DNA from: CAYYYG01 sp964490875
Lineage (GTDB): Bacteria > Patescibacteriota > Microgenomatia > UBA1406 > GWC2-37-13
DNA length: 64,000 nt
NCBI GenBank assembly: GCA_964490875.1
Contig: CAZBEF010000003.1
Location: 1-64,000, forward strand
Reading direction: 5' to 3'
The notes below the pieces were generated by a model. That model worked only from the letters and a program-made list of their open reading frames with translations. It had not been told where the DNA came from and ran no database searches. This document shows, in pieces, positions 7,483 to 16,147 of the stretch. Numbering within the stretch: position 1 is the stretch's first letter; every line of letters starts with the position of its first letter. The position numbers were made by a program, and so were the translations under genes.

Positions 7483-7974
7483 ATGGTTACACTTACGAAA
7501 GCGCAGCCAAACGATGTTTTGGAGATCAAGAAATTGCTCAAAGAGACCTGGACAAAGACGTATTCGGATATTTATTCTGCAGAAGCAATCGAAATGGTGA
7601 CTTCTGAATGGCATTCGCCCCAACTTCTTAAGAAACAAATAGAGAACAAAGAAAGTGCTTTTCTTGTGGCAAAAGAAGAAAATAAAATTGTAGGGATGTG
7701 CAATGCGGCTTTAACTCATGAAGGAACAGTTATTAACATCCAACGGCTTCACGTTTCTCCTCAATATCAGGGCCAGGGGATTGGAAGTATACTGGTGAAA
7801 GCAGTAATCAAGGAATTTCCAAATGCAAATAAGGTGGATTTAGAGGTAGAGAAACAAAATTTTAAAGCTCAGGCATTTTATAAAAAGCTTGGGTTTCATA
7901 ATTCTGGAGAAAAAGTTTTTGAAGTCAAAAATGTCACCATTGAATGTTTTGTAATGGAGAAAGATTTAAATTAG
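7483..7974 (+). CDS. GNAT family N-acetyltransferase
   Basis: A 163-residue protein with the GNAT fold. Motif A, the acetyl-CoA pyrophosphate loop, is seen as HVSPQYQGQGIGSILV (about residues 87-102), and motif B as NFKAQAFYKKLGF (about 125-137). Length is typical of a single-domain GNAT. The substrate is not predictable. The gene follows the two tRNAs by 65 nt but has its own -10 sequence, so it need not be co-transcribed with them. Confidence 0.85.
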   Translation: MVTLTKAQPNDVLEIKKLLKETWTKTYSDIYSAEAIEMVTSEWHSPQLLKKQIENKESAFLVAKEENKIVGMCNAALTHEGTVINIQRLHVSPQYQGQGIGSILVKAVIKEFPNANKVDLEVEKQNFKAQAFYKKLGFHNSGEKVFEVKNVTIECFVMEKDLN

Positions 7975-8052
7975 ATTGAAAAGCAATTACTAAAACTTAC
8001 ACTAGAAAATTAACTTCTTTTATCTGTAGGAAATATCTCATAGTATTTGTGG

Positions 8053-8058
8053 TATAAT
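8053..8058 (+). promoter_or_regulatory. Extended -10 TGGTATAAT for a leaderless surface-protein gene
   Basis: TATAAT with the TGn extension ends exactly 6 nt before the ATG at 8065. This also decides the start: the ATG at 8047 would lie upstream of the promoter. Confidence 0.6.
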
Positions 8059-8064
8059 TCACAC

Positions 8065-8697
8065 ATGGTTATACCCAATTTTTCCCGGCTAAAAGTACAG
8101 TATTTAATTGCAAGTGTTATCGTACTTTTGACAATCTCAGCCATTGCTGTTGCCGGTTTTCAAAAAAACGATACAAAACAAAAGAAAATAGCAGATTCTC
8201 CTAAACCAACTGCATCGCCGACAGCTACCCCAACAGCCGCACCTTCGCCGACACTTATCCCGACACCAATTCCGCCAAAACCAACTGCCACCCCAACACC
8301 TATTCCCGCGACGCCAACAAACACGCCTGCTCCAACAGCAACACCTACTCCGGGGCCTACCGCCACTCCTACACGCCCTCCAGACAACGAACCGCCGAAA
8401 ACTCGAGTGCTTGTTCCTAATGCAGGAAACGGCTATGTTCTGCCATATAAAACTGATGGAAAAGTATGTTTAATTATGGACGGGCCGACCGATAATGTTT
8501 CTAATCATAATGAAATCGAGACAGCCTATAAATTTGACGGAGAAGACTGGTCTTCGTTTGAAAAAAGAAGATACTATATTTGTAAAGACACTCTTCCAAA
8601 CGGATCGTATACGGTATGGCTTAAATCACGGGATGAAGCGGGCAATGTTGAAGCAGATCAGGCGTTTCATTTTACGGTGAATATTGAAGGAAATTAA
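8065..8697 (+). CDS. Membrane-anchored protein with Pro/Thr linker and Ig-like domain
   Basis: A 210-residue protein. An N-terminal hydrophobic helix (about residues 12-33) acts as signal anchor, followed by a long PTATPTPAP-type linker (about residues 45-110) and a C-terminal domain of about 100 residues. The last strands (SYTVWLKSRDEAGNVE...FTV) match bacterial Ig-like domains found in extracellular polymers and glycosidases. The linker style is the same as in the surface proteins elsewhere in the window. The exact role is unknown; presenting a binding domain outside the cell is the likely use. It converges on the dehydrogenase gene 13 nt away. Confidence 0.7.
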   Translation: MVIPNFSRLKVQYLIASVIVLLTISAIAVAGFQKNDTKQKKIADSPKPTASPTATPTAAPSPTLIPTPIPPKPTATPTPIPATPTNTPAPTATPTPGPTATPTRPPDNEPPKTRVLVPNAGNGYVLPYKTDGKVCLIMDGPTDNVSNHNEIETAYKFDGEDWSSFEKRRYYICKDTLPNGSYTVWLKSRDEAGNVEADQAFHFTVNIEGN

Positions 8698-8710
8698 TCA
8701 GCAAATGGAA

Positions 8711-10327
8711 TCAATTGGTTTGAACTGAAAGATCAAACATATTCCCCGGTGAAAGAATACCTTCTGGATCGAAAGCACGTTTCACTTGGCGCATTTCTTC
8801 CACGCCTTTTTCACCAAACATTGTTACTAAAAATCCCTTCTTTTGTGCATTCTGGCCGGTGCCGTGTTCGGCCATCATGGTGCCATGCAATTCTGCAATT
8901 ACCCGATTACCGCAAATCACTGCAATTTTTCTAGCCTGCGCTAGTTGTGCTGGAGGACATATAACATTAAAATGAAAATTGCCTTCACCATGACCCCATG
9001 CATACACATTTATTCCTTCTTTCCCGAATTCTTCATAATAAATTCTCATAAGATCAGGTAAAAGTTCCGGTTTGACACACGGATCAGCGCCTACTTTTTG
9101 TGATCCAAGTCCGCGGACTTTTTCATTAACAGTTTTGGGAACTGCTTCGCGCAACTCGATAAACTTTTCTTGTGTAGCTGTGTCTCCAGGCATTCCTATA
9201 TCAAAGTCACTTGAGCAAGCGTCAGCCAACAAGTCCAATGATTTCTCATCTCCATCAGGCATTTCTGCTTGTACTAAAAGCAATGACTGAGCATTTTTCG
9301 GAATTCCGGGGTGCTTATTTTCTCGTAATAACTGAAGTGCATGTTCTCCAATAAACTCTACGGCGCTGATACCACCTGGTTCACGAGTCGCTCTTTTTTC
9401 TGGCTCCTGTTTCCGTAATGTAGAGATTAACTTAAGTGCTTCTGCTTCGGAATTGCAGGAAATAAGAGCCATTGCGGTAGGAACTTTAGGTACAGCTTCC
9501 ATCGTTATCTCCGTTATAACTCCCAACGTGCCTTCAGATCCGGATATAAGGTCTATTAAGTCCATATTGGGTTTTGCATAGTAGCCGGCAGAATTTTTGG
9601 GAACGTCTGGCATTTGGTAAGTCGGAACCGGAATGGTACGAAATTCTCCAGATGAAGTTTCCAGTTCAAAATAATAGTTATCAGGATGAGTTTCGTCTGG
9701 AACATGTGCTATATATTGGCCGCGTCTTATCTGCAATACTTCGCCCGAGGGGAGGATACATTTAACTCCTCTCACATATTCACGGGTTGGGCCATATTTA
9801 TAACTTCGTGCACCTGCTGCATTGGTACTTACTCCGCCTCCTACGGCCGCATCATCATACGTAGGCGATGAAGGTACAGTTAAACCTTTTTCAGCTAATT
9901 TTTTATTCATGTCTTTAAAAGATACTCCCGGCTGTACTGTTAATTCATGCTTTCCATCCGGAGTATCCACAACTTCATTCATTTTTTTCATTTGCAGCAT
10001 GTCTAACACAACACCGTTTTCTCGGGGGACAGAAGCACCGGTAAGCGAAGTACCAGCAGCGCGAATATTAATAGGATTTTTTTGCAAGGCAGCGATTCTA
10101 ACCCAATGCGAAACTTCTACATCAGTTGCTGATTCATTAAACTGTATAGCCCTTAGAGGTAATTTACCTTGAAAGTTTGCTTCATCTCTTAAGTAGGGAG
10201 TTAAAGCATCTGAGCCGGTAATTTCTTTGAATCCATTATGATTAATAGATCCTTCCGGAAAGCCAACTTTGATCCGGTGAGTCGGTTGAATAGTACCTTC
10301 TGTAAGTTGAACACGTTCGGTAGCCAT
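8711..10327 (-). CDS. FAD-dependent dehydrogenase of the GlcD/D-lactate dehydrogenase family
   Basis: A 538-residue flavoprotein. The PCMH-type FAD-binding domain carries IRAAGTSLTGASV and, further on, AAVGGGVSTNAAGARSYKYG, which wraps the FAD pyrophosphate. The C-terminal FAD-oxidase domain ends with AEHGTGQNAQKKGF and FDPEGILSPGNMF, both characteristic of glycolate oxidase subunit D and D-lactate dehydrogenases. No Fe-S cluster motif or signal peptide is present. It likely oxidises a 2-hydroxy acid; D-lactate is a reasonable guess but the substrate and electron acceptor are not set by sequence. A TATAAT lies 10 nt before the ATG on the minus strand. Confidence 0.88.
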   Translation of the reverse strand: MATERVQLTEGTIQPTHRIKVGFPEGSINHNGFKEITGSDALTPYLRDEANFQGKLPLRAIQFNESATDVEVSHWVRIAALQKNPINIRAAGTSLTGASVPRENGVVLDMLQMKKMNEVVDTPDGKHELTVQPGVSFKDMNKKLAEKGLTVPSSPTYDDAAVGGGVSTNAAGARSYKYGPTREYVRGVKCILPSGEVLQIRRGQYIAHVPDETHPDNYYFELETSSGEFRTIPVPTYQMPDVPKNSAGYYAKPNMDLIDLISGSEGTLGVITEITMEAVPKVPTAMALISCNSEAEALKLISTLRKQEPEKRATREPGGISAVEFIGEHALQLLRENKHPGIPKNAQSLLLVQAEMPDGDEKSLDLLADACSSDFDIGMPGDTATQEKFIELREAVPKTVNEKVRGLGSQKVGADPCVKPELLPDLMRIYYEEFGKEGINVYAWGHGEGNFHFNVICPPAQLAQARKIAVICGNRVIAELHGTMMAEHGTGQNAQKKGFLVTMFGEKGVEEMRQVKRAFDPEGILSPGNMFDLSVQTN

Positions 10328-10337
10328 ATTGAACGAG

Positions 10338-10343
10338 ATTATA
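10338..10343 (-). promoter_or_regulatory. -10 TATAAT, 10 nt before the dehydrogenase ATG
   Basis: One of five minus-strand genes with TATAAT exactly 10 nt before the ATG, predicting a leader of only about 3-4 nt. Confidence 0.5.
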
Positions 10344-10409
10344 CTATAAATTTTCTGAATAGAATCAGATCATAGATAGATAATGTGTTAATAAGTAATT
10401 TCAATCGTC

Positions 10410-10829
10410 TTAATATTTTAAAAATATAAAAAGCCCTATTAGTGTAATAATCAACCCTATTATTTTTTGAACGGTTACTGTTTCGTGCAGGACAAGAATT
10501 GTAAGCAGGGAAGCCACAATTGCAGAAAGAACCGGGCTTATTATGGAAGGGAGAAGCGCGGATCCATATTTTACAGCCAGAAAGAATGCGATAACTCCGA
10601 CGCACACCGAAACCCCGCTTAAAACACCGAATATTATTCCCCACGGCTTTTCGGCAACTTTCGACAGCGTGAATGGGAATATCATCCAGACAAGGATAAA
10701 GGCAAGTATGGTTTCTACAATCACTTCAAAAATAAATCCGGAGACGCCGATTTCTTTCACGCTCAATTTCCGGAAGAACATGGTTACGCCGAAAGCAAAT
10801 CCTGCTATTGTTGAAAAGATAATACCCAT
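10410..10829 (-). CDS. EamA/DMT superfamily small membrane transporter
   Basis: A 139-residue, very hydrophobic protein with about five membrane helices and the EamA signatures: a Lys-containing first loop (FFRKLSVKEI), a Pro-Trp-Gly turn, and the C-terminal ...GSALLPSIISPVLSAIVASLLTI... region followed by a conserved helix with LHETVTVQKIIGLIITL. It is half the length of two-domain EamA exporters and matches the single-domain form, which works as a dimer. The transported substrate is unknown. TATAAT is 10 nt before the ATG. Confidence 0.8.
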   Translation of the reverse strand: MGIIFSTIAGFAFGVTMFFRKLSVKEIGVSGFIFEVIVETILAFILVWMIFPFTLSKVAEKPWGIIFGVLSGVSVCVGVIAFFLAVKYGSALLPSIISPVLSAIVASLLTILVLHETVTVQKIIGLIITLIGLFIFLKY

Positions 10830-10839
10830 ATTTCCAGAT

Positions 10840-10845
10840 ATTATA
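10840..10845 (-). promoter_or_regulatory. -10 TATAAT, 10 nt before the EamA ATG
   Basis: Same N10 arrangement as the dehydrogenase promoter. Confidence 0.5.
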
Positions 10846-10909
10846 CCTGGTGAATAGCACTGCTGATAGGATGAAGATCACAACTTAAAATTAAATGGGA
10901 GTCTGAGAA

Positions 10910-11920
10910 TCAGTAATTTACGATCTCATTCTGTAATGCATCCAGTCCGTATGCGAGTGACTTAACTGCCCGTTTTCCTTTCACTAAATCATTAATCGGT
11001 GTTCGCCAGCTGCCTATAGCTGTCACTGTTGTTGAAGCGCGGGTAATTTGTTCCCATGCAGGAACCAGTTGAACGCCGTCTAGATACGGTTCTACATTGA
11101 TTGTGGTGGGATTGCTTGTGACATCTATATACGTTTTTATACCTTGGCGAATATCATTGCTAAATGAACCTTGAAATGGTAAAACTATTGGGGGTAGATT
11201 ATTAACTCCACCAATAGTATCGACAGCATGTTGGAGATCTAAGTGTGAAACGGATTTGTCTTGGATCTCGGGCAAAGTTACCCCAGTTTTTTCTGCCAGT
11301 TGCTGAAGAAATGCTCTATTCAAAGCATCATACATACCACTGTGTTGAGGACCAAATTGGAGGTTGAGTGCGGTTATGGCCTGATTTATCTGATTATAAA
11401 AAAAGTCACGTCCTAATATCTCAAAACCGGGTCCATTCAACGATCCTGATAATTGAGTAAGTTGTACATATGCTTCTGCGCGAAATGGGTTAATTGCTTC
11501 GGTGCCTACAAATGGAAGAGATGCGGTATATCCCGTATCGTCTCGGCTTATAGTAATGGGAAAATCAGTAAAAGGAAGCTGCACTCCGTTTGGGACCAAA
11601 CCTAGTCTCGGATCAAACGGATCAAAAACAATAGTCTGACCGGATTGAATGCCAAGATTATCAGCCTTTTTTGAATGGGGATCCGAGACTAATTGTTGTA
11701 TTAATGTATGTGCTTTTTTATTATCAAAACCAGATATCACGCCGCTATTTGCTAATTGTTTCTGAGTACAATTGATTGTTCGTGCAACTGCATCTGAAGT
11801 AAATTTTGGATGTTTATCTTTTAAAACTAAACGAGTATCGGGAGAAAATAAAGGGTTCGCCATTAAAAATAATTCATATGCTCTTATTTCCTGAAAATGT
11901 CTTTTCGCGGTTTCTGCCAT
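10910..11920 (-). CDS. Hypothetical protein, 336 aa
   Basis: Not recognised. It has no signal peptide or membrane helix and only one cysteine. The N-terminal 100 residues are charged and helical; the middle (about 90-150) has alternating strands with Pro/Asp/Gly turns (FDPFDPRLGLVPNG), and the rest mixes helices with Gln/Asn-rich loops. It does not look like an enzyme of a well known fold. Its own TATAAT lies 10 nt before the ATG. It does not seem to be in an operon with the EamA gene, which starts from its own promoter. Confidence 0.6.
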   Translation of the reverse strand: MAETAKRHFQEIRAYELFLMANPLFSPDTRLVLKDKHPKFTSDAVARTINCTQKQLANSGVISGFDNKKAHTLIQQLVSDPHSKKADNLGIQSGQTIVFDPFDPRLGLVPNGVQLPFTDFPITISRDDTGYTASLPFVGTEAINPFRAEAYVQLTQLSGSLNGPGFEILGRDFFYNQINQAITALNLQFGPQHSGMYDALNRAFLQQLAEKTGVTLPEIQDKSVSHLDLQHAVDTIGGVNNLPPIVLPFQGSFSNDIRQGIKTYIDVTSNPTTINVEPYLDGVQLVPAWEQITRASTTVTAIGSWRTPINDLVKGKRAVKSLAYGLDALQNEIVNY

Positions 11921-11930
11921 ATGATGGGGA

Positions 11931-11936
11931 ATTATA
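11931..11936 (-). promoter_or_regulatory. -10 TATAAT, 10 nt before ATG of the 336-aa gene
   Basis: ATTATA on the + strand, exactly 10 nt from the start codon. Confidence 0.5.
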
Positions 11937-12039
11937 AAGTATCATCTGGTAATATTCAAGCTATAAGATATTTACCTAAATGTAGATTGTGATTATTTTT
12001 GAAGAAATTAAATAGAACTAAGTTCACTTTTGTTATCGA

Positions 12040-12299
12040 TTATTTAGTGGTTTTATTACCCAGCTTAATTAAGAGAAACCATCCGACAGGAATAAACGCG
12101 AGAATCAGTGATGCAAGATCCTGTCTGTGCAAAAATATTAAAGAGTAGTAACATAAACCTGAACATGCTAAAACAAATAGTCCGATAAATAAGATCCATT
12201 TCTTCTCTTTTGGTGTGTATTCAAACGAAGCCTTTTCTTCAAATAATCTATTGCGATTTCTTTAGCACCGAGGGCTATGAATATCAGACTATTCAACAT
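12040..12299 (-). pseudogene. Frameshifted small two-helix membrane protein
   Basis: The minus strand has an ATG at 12299 with TATATT 6 nt upstream, coding MLNSLIFIALGAKEIAID in one frame. The downstream part, LFEEKASFEYTPKEKKW and two membrane helices (ILFIGLFVLACSGLCYYS; SLILAFIPVGWFLLIKLG), is in another frame and ends with TAA at 12040-12042. The second frame has no start codon of its own. One lost or gained base near 12240 would join them into a protein of about 86 residues. It fills most of the 456-base gap between the neighbouring genes. A sequencing or assembly error is an alternative. Confidence 0.45.
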
Positions 12300-12376
12300 A
12301 CCTTAAATATAATAAACTATTTCAAGTGAATCAATTAAATTAACAGTCATCATTTGGGGTAAGAAAAAACCTTATT

Positions 12377-12598
12377 ATGTCTTTTATAAAAATCGGCATA
12401 TATCAACATTCAAAATCAGGAAACTTCTATAAAGTAATTGGAATTGCAAAACATTCAGAAACGTTAGAAGATCTGGTTGTTTATGAATGTCTGTACGATA
12501 ATCCAACAAGTAAATTATGGGTTCGTCCGGCAAAGATGTTTTTGGAAGAAGTTACCATAAAAGGGAAGAAATTACCGAGATTCCAATTCATCAAATAA
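12377..12598 (+). CDS. DUF1653 domain protein
   Basis: A 73-residue protein matching the DUF1653 pattern end to end: GIYQHSKSGNFYKVIGIAKHSET, LVVYECLYD, LWVRPAKMF and a C-terminal RFQFI. This is a short beta-rich domain common in bacteria with unknown function. Length is the usual stand-alone size. The next gene starts 47 nt downstream but has its own -10 element. Confidence 0.85.
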   Translation: MSFIKIGIYQHSKSGNFYKVIGIAKHSETLEDLVVYECLYDNPTSKLWVRPAKMFLEEVTIKGKKLPRFQFIK

Positions 12599-12633
12599 AT
12601 TATCCTATAGTTGTTTTTCGGCTGCATTTTGTT

Positions 12634-12639
12634 TATAAT
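12634..12639 (+). promoter_or_regulatory. -10 TATAAT for a leaderless gene (start 12646)
   Basis: TATAAT ends 6 nt before the ATG; a TTGTTT at 12611-12616 is a possible -35 with a 17-nt spacer. Confidence 0.6.
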
Positions 12640-12645
12640 TCCTGA

Positions 12646-13428
12646 ATGGGAATTTATCAGGAAGGACCGGATTATGGCTACAATCATATTTTCCGGAAAG
12701 ATCTCGCGATTGCACAATTGGGTAATGCCGACGCTCACACAAGAAGATTATCATTATTTGACCTTGGAGAAGAATTATCTGAAGACAATCGTTTAACACA
12801 TAAGCAGCAAAAACTTTTAATTGCAAAACTTACTACATCTGGATTGCTTACATATGAACATGATTTATATGAGGCAAGTACTACATCGGGTAAGTCGGTA
12901 GAAGAATTACGTCAAGAATTTGATCTAGCCAGGTGGGAAGTAGAAAGAAATGGCAAAGTTCAAGCGCTTGTTATAGAAGCCGCAGCAATACTATCTGATG
13001 AAGGTGTAAATTCTTATGAGCAAGTAGTCACTACAACAGATCTTATTCGAAAAATTCAAAGTTTACCAAAACAACATGAAAAGCCATATAATGACAATCT
13101 TTATTCTGCTAGTTTAAACAGATTTGATGCTATGGAAGGTGAAATTTTTGATATGAGAATGAGTTTAGCAGTAGGATTAGTTAGTAGAAAAGTAGCCTTT
13201 CCAACTGAATTTGATGGATTAGATGATCAAAATAGACAAAGTTTTGTGAGATTTAGTAAACAAAGAGCATTTGTGTATAATCGTCTTGCAGCACTTTATT
13301 TTTTAAGTAAAACAACCGCAGGGAATATAGAAGAAAGAGTAAGAGAATTGCAGGAGGTGGCTCACTTTGGCTATACCGGAGATATTCGAGATAATAGATA
13401 TTTTGATGCATTATATGGTGGCAGGTGA
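12646..13428 (+). CDS. Hypothetical helical protein, 260 aa
   Basis: Not recognised. It is almost wholly alpha-helical by composition, charged, with no membrane segment and no cysteine seen. Two halves can be seen: residues 1-150 (short helices with many Leu/Glu/Gln) and 150-260 (YSASLNRFDAMEGEIFDMR... and a C-terminal tail rich in Tyr/Asp). The start is supported by TATAAT 6 nt upstream. It is convergent with the nucleotidyltransferase-like gene, 12 nt away. Confidence 0.6.
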   Translation: MGIYQEGPDYGYNHIFRKDLAIAQLGNADAHTRRLSLFDLGEELSEDNRLTHKQQKLLIAKLTTSGLLTYEHDLYEASTTSGKSVEELRQEFDLARWEVERNGKVQALVIEAAAILSDEGVNSYEQVVTTTDLIRKIQSLPKQHEKPYNDNLYSASLNRFDAMEGEIFDMRMSLAVGLVSRKVAFPTEFDGLDDQNRQSFVRFSKQRAFVYNRLAALYFLSKTTAGNIEERVRELQEVAHFGYTGDIRDNRYFDALYGGR

Positions 13429-13440
13429 AGAGTAGTATTA

Positions 13441-14061
13441 TTACATCAAATGCATAAGACCTAATAGGCGTGCGTCATACAGTTGTGCCGCGGTTACCTG
13501 CCTACTTCGAAGTTGATGAAGTTTAATAGTACGCATAAACTCTAAACCTGGATGGGGAATATCCAAAAAATCATACACATTTCCTACTTTATTCCAATCT
13601 GGATCTATTTCGGTATGAATAGCAAACCCATGTTTATCTGTCGCGAATAATTTTCTTGCTGCATTATAATGAAATATCTTAAGCCTTACACCTTCTATAG
13701 CATCATACCCCAAATCTTTGACAGGGGGTTGTACAATATATTCTGCACCTGGAATTGGTAAGAAGGTACCTGGTATTTTTTCTAGAAAATGTCTTGTATC
13801 AAAATAATCCTCATCCTTCACCAATACATCTGCATCCTTTATCCGACGGTACGGGTTTCTGCGTCCACTGGCACCTAAGGCTCCAACTCCTCCTATAAAA
13901 CAATGCTCTATTCCTTGTTGTTGTAACACTTCTGATACGCTTATGGCGCTTAATAGAACTTCTGCTGTACGGCGATCTGCGCGAAGTAATTCATCGAAAG
14001 TCTGTGGTACTTTATGAAATATCTCTGAATCCCGAGGCGGTGTAATATGCTCTGCTCTCAT
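13441..14061 (-). CDS. Nucleotidyltransferase-like protein
   Basis: A 206-residue protein. The segment CFIGGVGALGASGRRN...IKDADVLV (about residues 55-80) fits the pol-beta-type nucleotidyltransferase core: a Gly-Gly/Gly-Ala helix start followed by a D-x-D carrying strand. This is the arrangement of small aminoglycoside nucleotidyltransferase-like or MNT-like proteins. The remaining part is helical. The substrate is unknown and a regulatory or antitoxin-type role is possible. A TATAAT is 14 nt before the ATG. Confidence 0.6.
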   Translation of the reverse strand: MRAEHITPPRDSEIFHKVPQTFDELLRADRRTAEVLLSAISVSEVLQQQGIEHCFIGGVGALGASGRRNPYRRIKDADVLVKDEDYFDTRHFLEKIPGTFLPIPGAEYIVQPPVKDLGYDAIEGVRLKIFHYNAARKLFATDKHGFAIHTEIDPDWNKVGNVYDFLDIPHPGLEFMRTIKLHQLRSRQVTAAQLYDARLLGLMHLM

Positions 14062-14121
14062 AGCATTAAAATAAAATTATAGCCACACGTGTGAAGATGA
14101 AAATGCGCCTATTTTATGTAG

Positions 14122-14544
14122 TTATACTTTCAGTTTCATTGCTATGACGTCGAAATCTGGAATGTAGTCGTTATATCTCCGGTACATCATTTGGGGAAGC
14201 CGCCTTGGAGTAATTCGTTTGAATCCAAACTTTTTATAAAACCGTTCAAGATGCGAATAGGGCAGACAGTACACAATACTTTTCTCGGGCACCAACTTAA
14301 TTAAATTCCGTACCAACTGAGATCCTATTCCGCGTCTTTGCATGGAAGGAGCTACATTTAACGTGCGAAGAACGTAGTATGAGCGGTGTTTAACAAGCCG
14401 AATAGAGCCGACGATAGATTTTCCCCGGCGCATGGTAAGGATTTGTTCGTTGCCTCCGATCTCGACACTCTCTTCTACAGACGAATAAAACCGCTTAATT
14501 TCTGAGATATAACCCCGTGCCGGCTGCGTAATCCAGAGGTTCAT
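14122..14544 (-). CDS. GNAT family N-acetyltransferase
   Basis: A 140-residue GNAT. Motif A is NVAPSMQRRGIGSQLVRNL (about residues 76-94), followed by a short strand and LERFYKKFGFKRI, the motif B helix-strand. The substrate is unknown. The upstream region carries TATAAT 14 nt before the ATG, within a 22-bp block nearly identical to the one upstream of the broken GrpB-like gene at 17.6 kb. Confidence 0.85.
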   Translation of the reverse strand: MNLWITQPARGYISEIKRFYSSVEESVEIGGNEQILTMRRGKSIVGSIRLVKHRSYYVLRTLNVAPSMQRRGIGSQLVRNLIKLVPEKSIVYCLPYSHLERFYKKFGFKRITPRRLPQMMYRRYNDYIPDFDVIAMKLKV

Positions 14545-14550
14545 AGTAAT

Positions 14551-14573
14551 AGGGATTTATTATACTAAATTCA
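14551..14573 (-). promoter_or_regulatory. Promoter block shared with the 17.65-kb region
   Basis: On the + strand ATAGGGATTTATTATACTAA; 20 of 22 positions match the block at 17651-17673. It contains the TATAAT (minus) and TATACT (plus) hexamers, so it could drive both strands. Confidence 0.4.
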
Positions 14574-14574
14574 G

Positions 14575-14673
14575 ATGAATTCGAAGCCAAACAATACTAT
14601 GGGTATCGTCATTCGAAAGCCTAAAGAATTAGGGATTAAGGTAGAAAATATCGGGAAAGAAATACGAGCTTAA
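14575..14673 (+). CDS. Short ORF, 32 aa
   Basis: MNSKPNNTMGIVIRK... ending GKEIRA. It is basic and soluble. A TATACT (14561-14566) lies 8 nt upstream, divergent from the GNAT promoter. No homolog recognised; it may be a remnant of a longer gene or chance. Confidence 0.25.
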   Translation: MNSKPNNTMGIVIRKPKELGIKVENIGKEIRA

Positions 14674-14700
14674 GAAAATATTATAGGATATCATTTTATA

Positions 14701-16032
14701 TTATTTTTCAATCTTATTGAAGGGATTTGGCTGTACTGTAACTGTAGAAGATACCGAAGGCGAGATCGGTAAAGGAATTATGGTAGGGGTTGCTGTGGGC
14801 TTGCCGGTGGGGGTGGGGAGAGGGGTAACTTCTCGCAACGGAACATCATGGAGCAGTTTCACAAGCGGATCTGTTGGTGGAATATCGTAATTACAAACCC
14901 CGGCATTATCGCTGGCCCAACTCCAGGGAATATAGCCGACAACTCCGGCCCGAAACTGCTTGTTCATTTTGGCTTCAATCTTATCGCGGCGGGCTGCAAA
15001 GTTCATACAGACTGTAGAATTATCCTGCGCGAGCATTCCGGCTTCTCCGATAATAAGCGGCTTCTGAATTTTCTGCATCTGATTTAGCCGAATCTGTAAT
15101 CCGTTCCATTGATCGCCAGGCATAGGACTGTCGTGATCTCCATAATCATGGTAGCTTGCAATATCTATACCCGGACTTTCATGAATATACTGATAGTTCC
15201 AGTTGTCGGCGCCGCACTGGCCGGTGCCGATTACTCCTGATTCAACCAAATGATTCGGATCAAGCTCTTTAATTTTTCCGCCGACCGTATCAAAAAAATA
15301 TCGAAGGCTCTTTGCAGCGGCTGAACTGTCCGGACAGCTCTGATGTCCATAACAGCCGGTGCCGTTATAGCCAGGCATACAGTTTGCCGATTCCGGCTCG
15401 TTTACCAGTTCCCACATGGCAATTGTCGGAGAATCTTTATAGCGAGTCACAATAAGCTGGACAAAATCCCAATACGAAAGAGGAGTCAGGCCGGTTGGAT
15501 TGTAAACCTGCTTAAATCCGCCGTTATACCATGCCATATCTTTCCACCGGCCGTCGTCGCAGGTTCCGGCCTGGTCGCTCAATGAGATTATTACTCTCTG
15601 ATTATATTTGGCTGCGGTAGAAATAACACGATCAATACCGGTCCAGTCGGGAAGTTTTGTTTTTACATTTGTAACCATCGATCCCTGCCAACCCCAAAAG
15701 CGTACGATACTGTTCGGCCGGAGGGTAGAGAAGAGAACATCAAGATCATCGATCTGTCCGCCGCAGCCGGCATTGATTCCGTTTAAAGAAGCGATACTGT
15801 ATGCATTGATACCGGTGAAGGTATACGGCTGTCCAAAAAGCCGGAGATGTGTTCCGTTTCGTTTCAAATAGATAGAGGTTTCTTGGGTTTTTATTTCTAT
15901 GATATTGGAATTATTTTCTGTATCGGCTTTGAAAAATGACACGCGGTAAATCAGGAATCCGCAGGATAGGAAAAAAAATAGTGTTAAGAGGGCTATTCGG
16001 TGAAGTAAATAGCGCTTACGGACAATATTCAT
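14701..16032 (-). CDS. Membrane-anchored GH5-like glycoside hydrolase
   Basis: A 443-residue enzyme. An N-terminal helix (about residues 12-33) anchors or exports it, and the body is a TIM-barrel of the GH5 mannanase/cellulase type. The acid/base Glu is in WELVNEPE (E212) and the nucleophile Glu in IIGEAGM (E330); RFWGWQG (about 111-117) and SYHDYGDHD add conserved barrel positions. Several Cys pairs suggest disulfides outside the cell. A Pro/Thr tail follows the barrel. The start is set at the ATG at 16032 (MNIVRKRY) because TACAAT sits 6 nt upstream; five extra codons upstream are less likely. Beta-mannan or beta-glucan are likely substrates. Confidence 0.85.
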   Translation of the reverse strand: MNIVRKRYLLHRIALLTLFFFLSCGFLIYRVSFFKADTENNSNIIEIKTQETSIYLKRNGTHLRLFGQPYTFTGINAYSIASLNGINAGCGGQIDDLDVLFSTLRPNSIVRFWGWQGSMVTNVKTKLPDWTGIDRVISTAAKYNQRVIISLSDQAGTCDDGRWKDMAWYNGGFKQVYNPTGLTPLSYWDFVQLIVTRYKDSPTIAMWELVNEPESANCMPGYNGTGCYGHQSCPDSSAAAKSLRYFFDTVGGKIKELDPNHLVESGVIGTGQCGADNWNYQYIHESPGIDIASYHDYGDHDSPMPGDQWNGLQIRLNQMQKIQKPLIIGEAGMLAQDNSTVCMNFAARRDKIEAKMNKQFRAGVVGYIPWSWASDNAGVCNYDIPPTDPLVKLLHDVPLREVTPLPTPTGKPTATPTIIPLPISPSVSSTVTVQPNPFNKIEK

Positions 16033-16038
16033 CATTAC

Positions 16039-16044
16039 ATTGTA
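16039..16044 (-). promoter_or_regulatory. -10 TACAAT for the leaderless GH5 gene
   Basis: Exactly 6 nt before the chosen ATG (16032) on the minus strand. Confidence 0.55.
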
Positions 16045-16147
16045 CATTACAGAGAAGATTGGTATTCAAGTGTTAAGTAATGACTCAGTAATATATGCTT
16101 TTTTATGTAGATAATCTGATCGGTTAGTAAATAATATTTAGAACAAA

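Noticed and set aside
8160..8387. Minus-strand ORF rich in Gly/Val
   Set aside because: It is the complement of the Pro/Thr linker of the surface protein.
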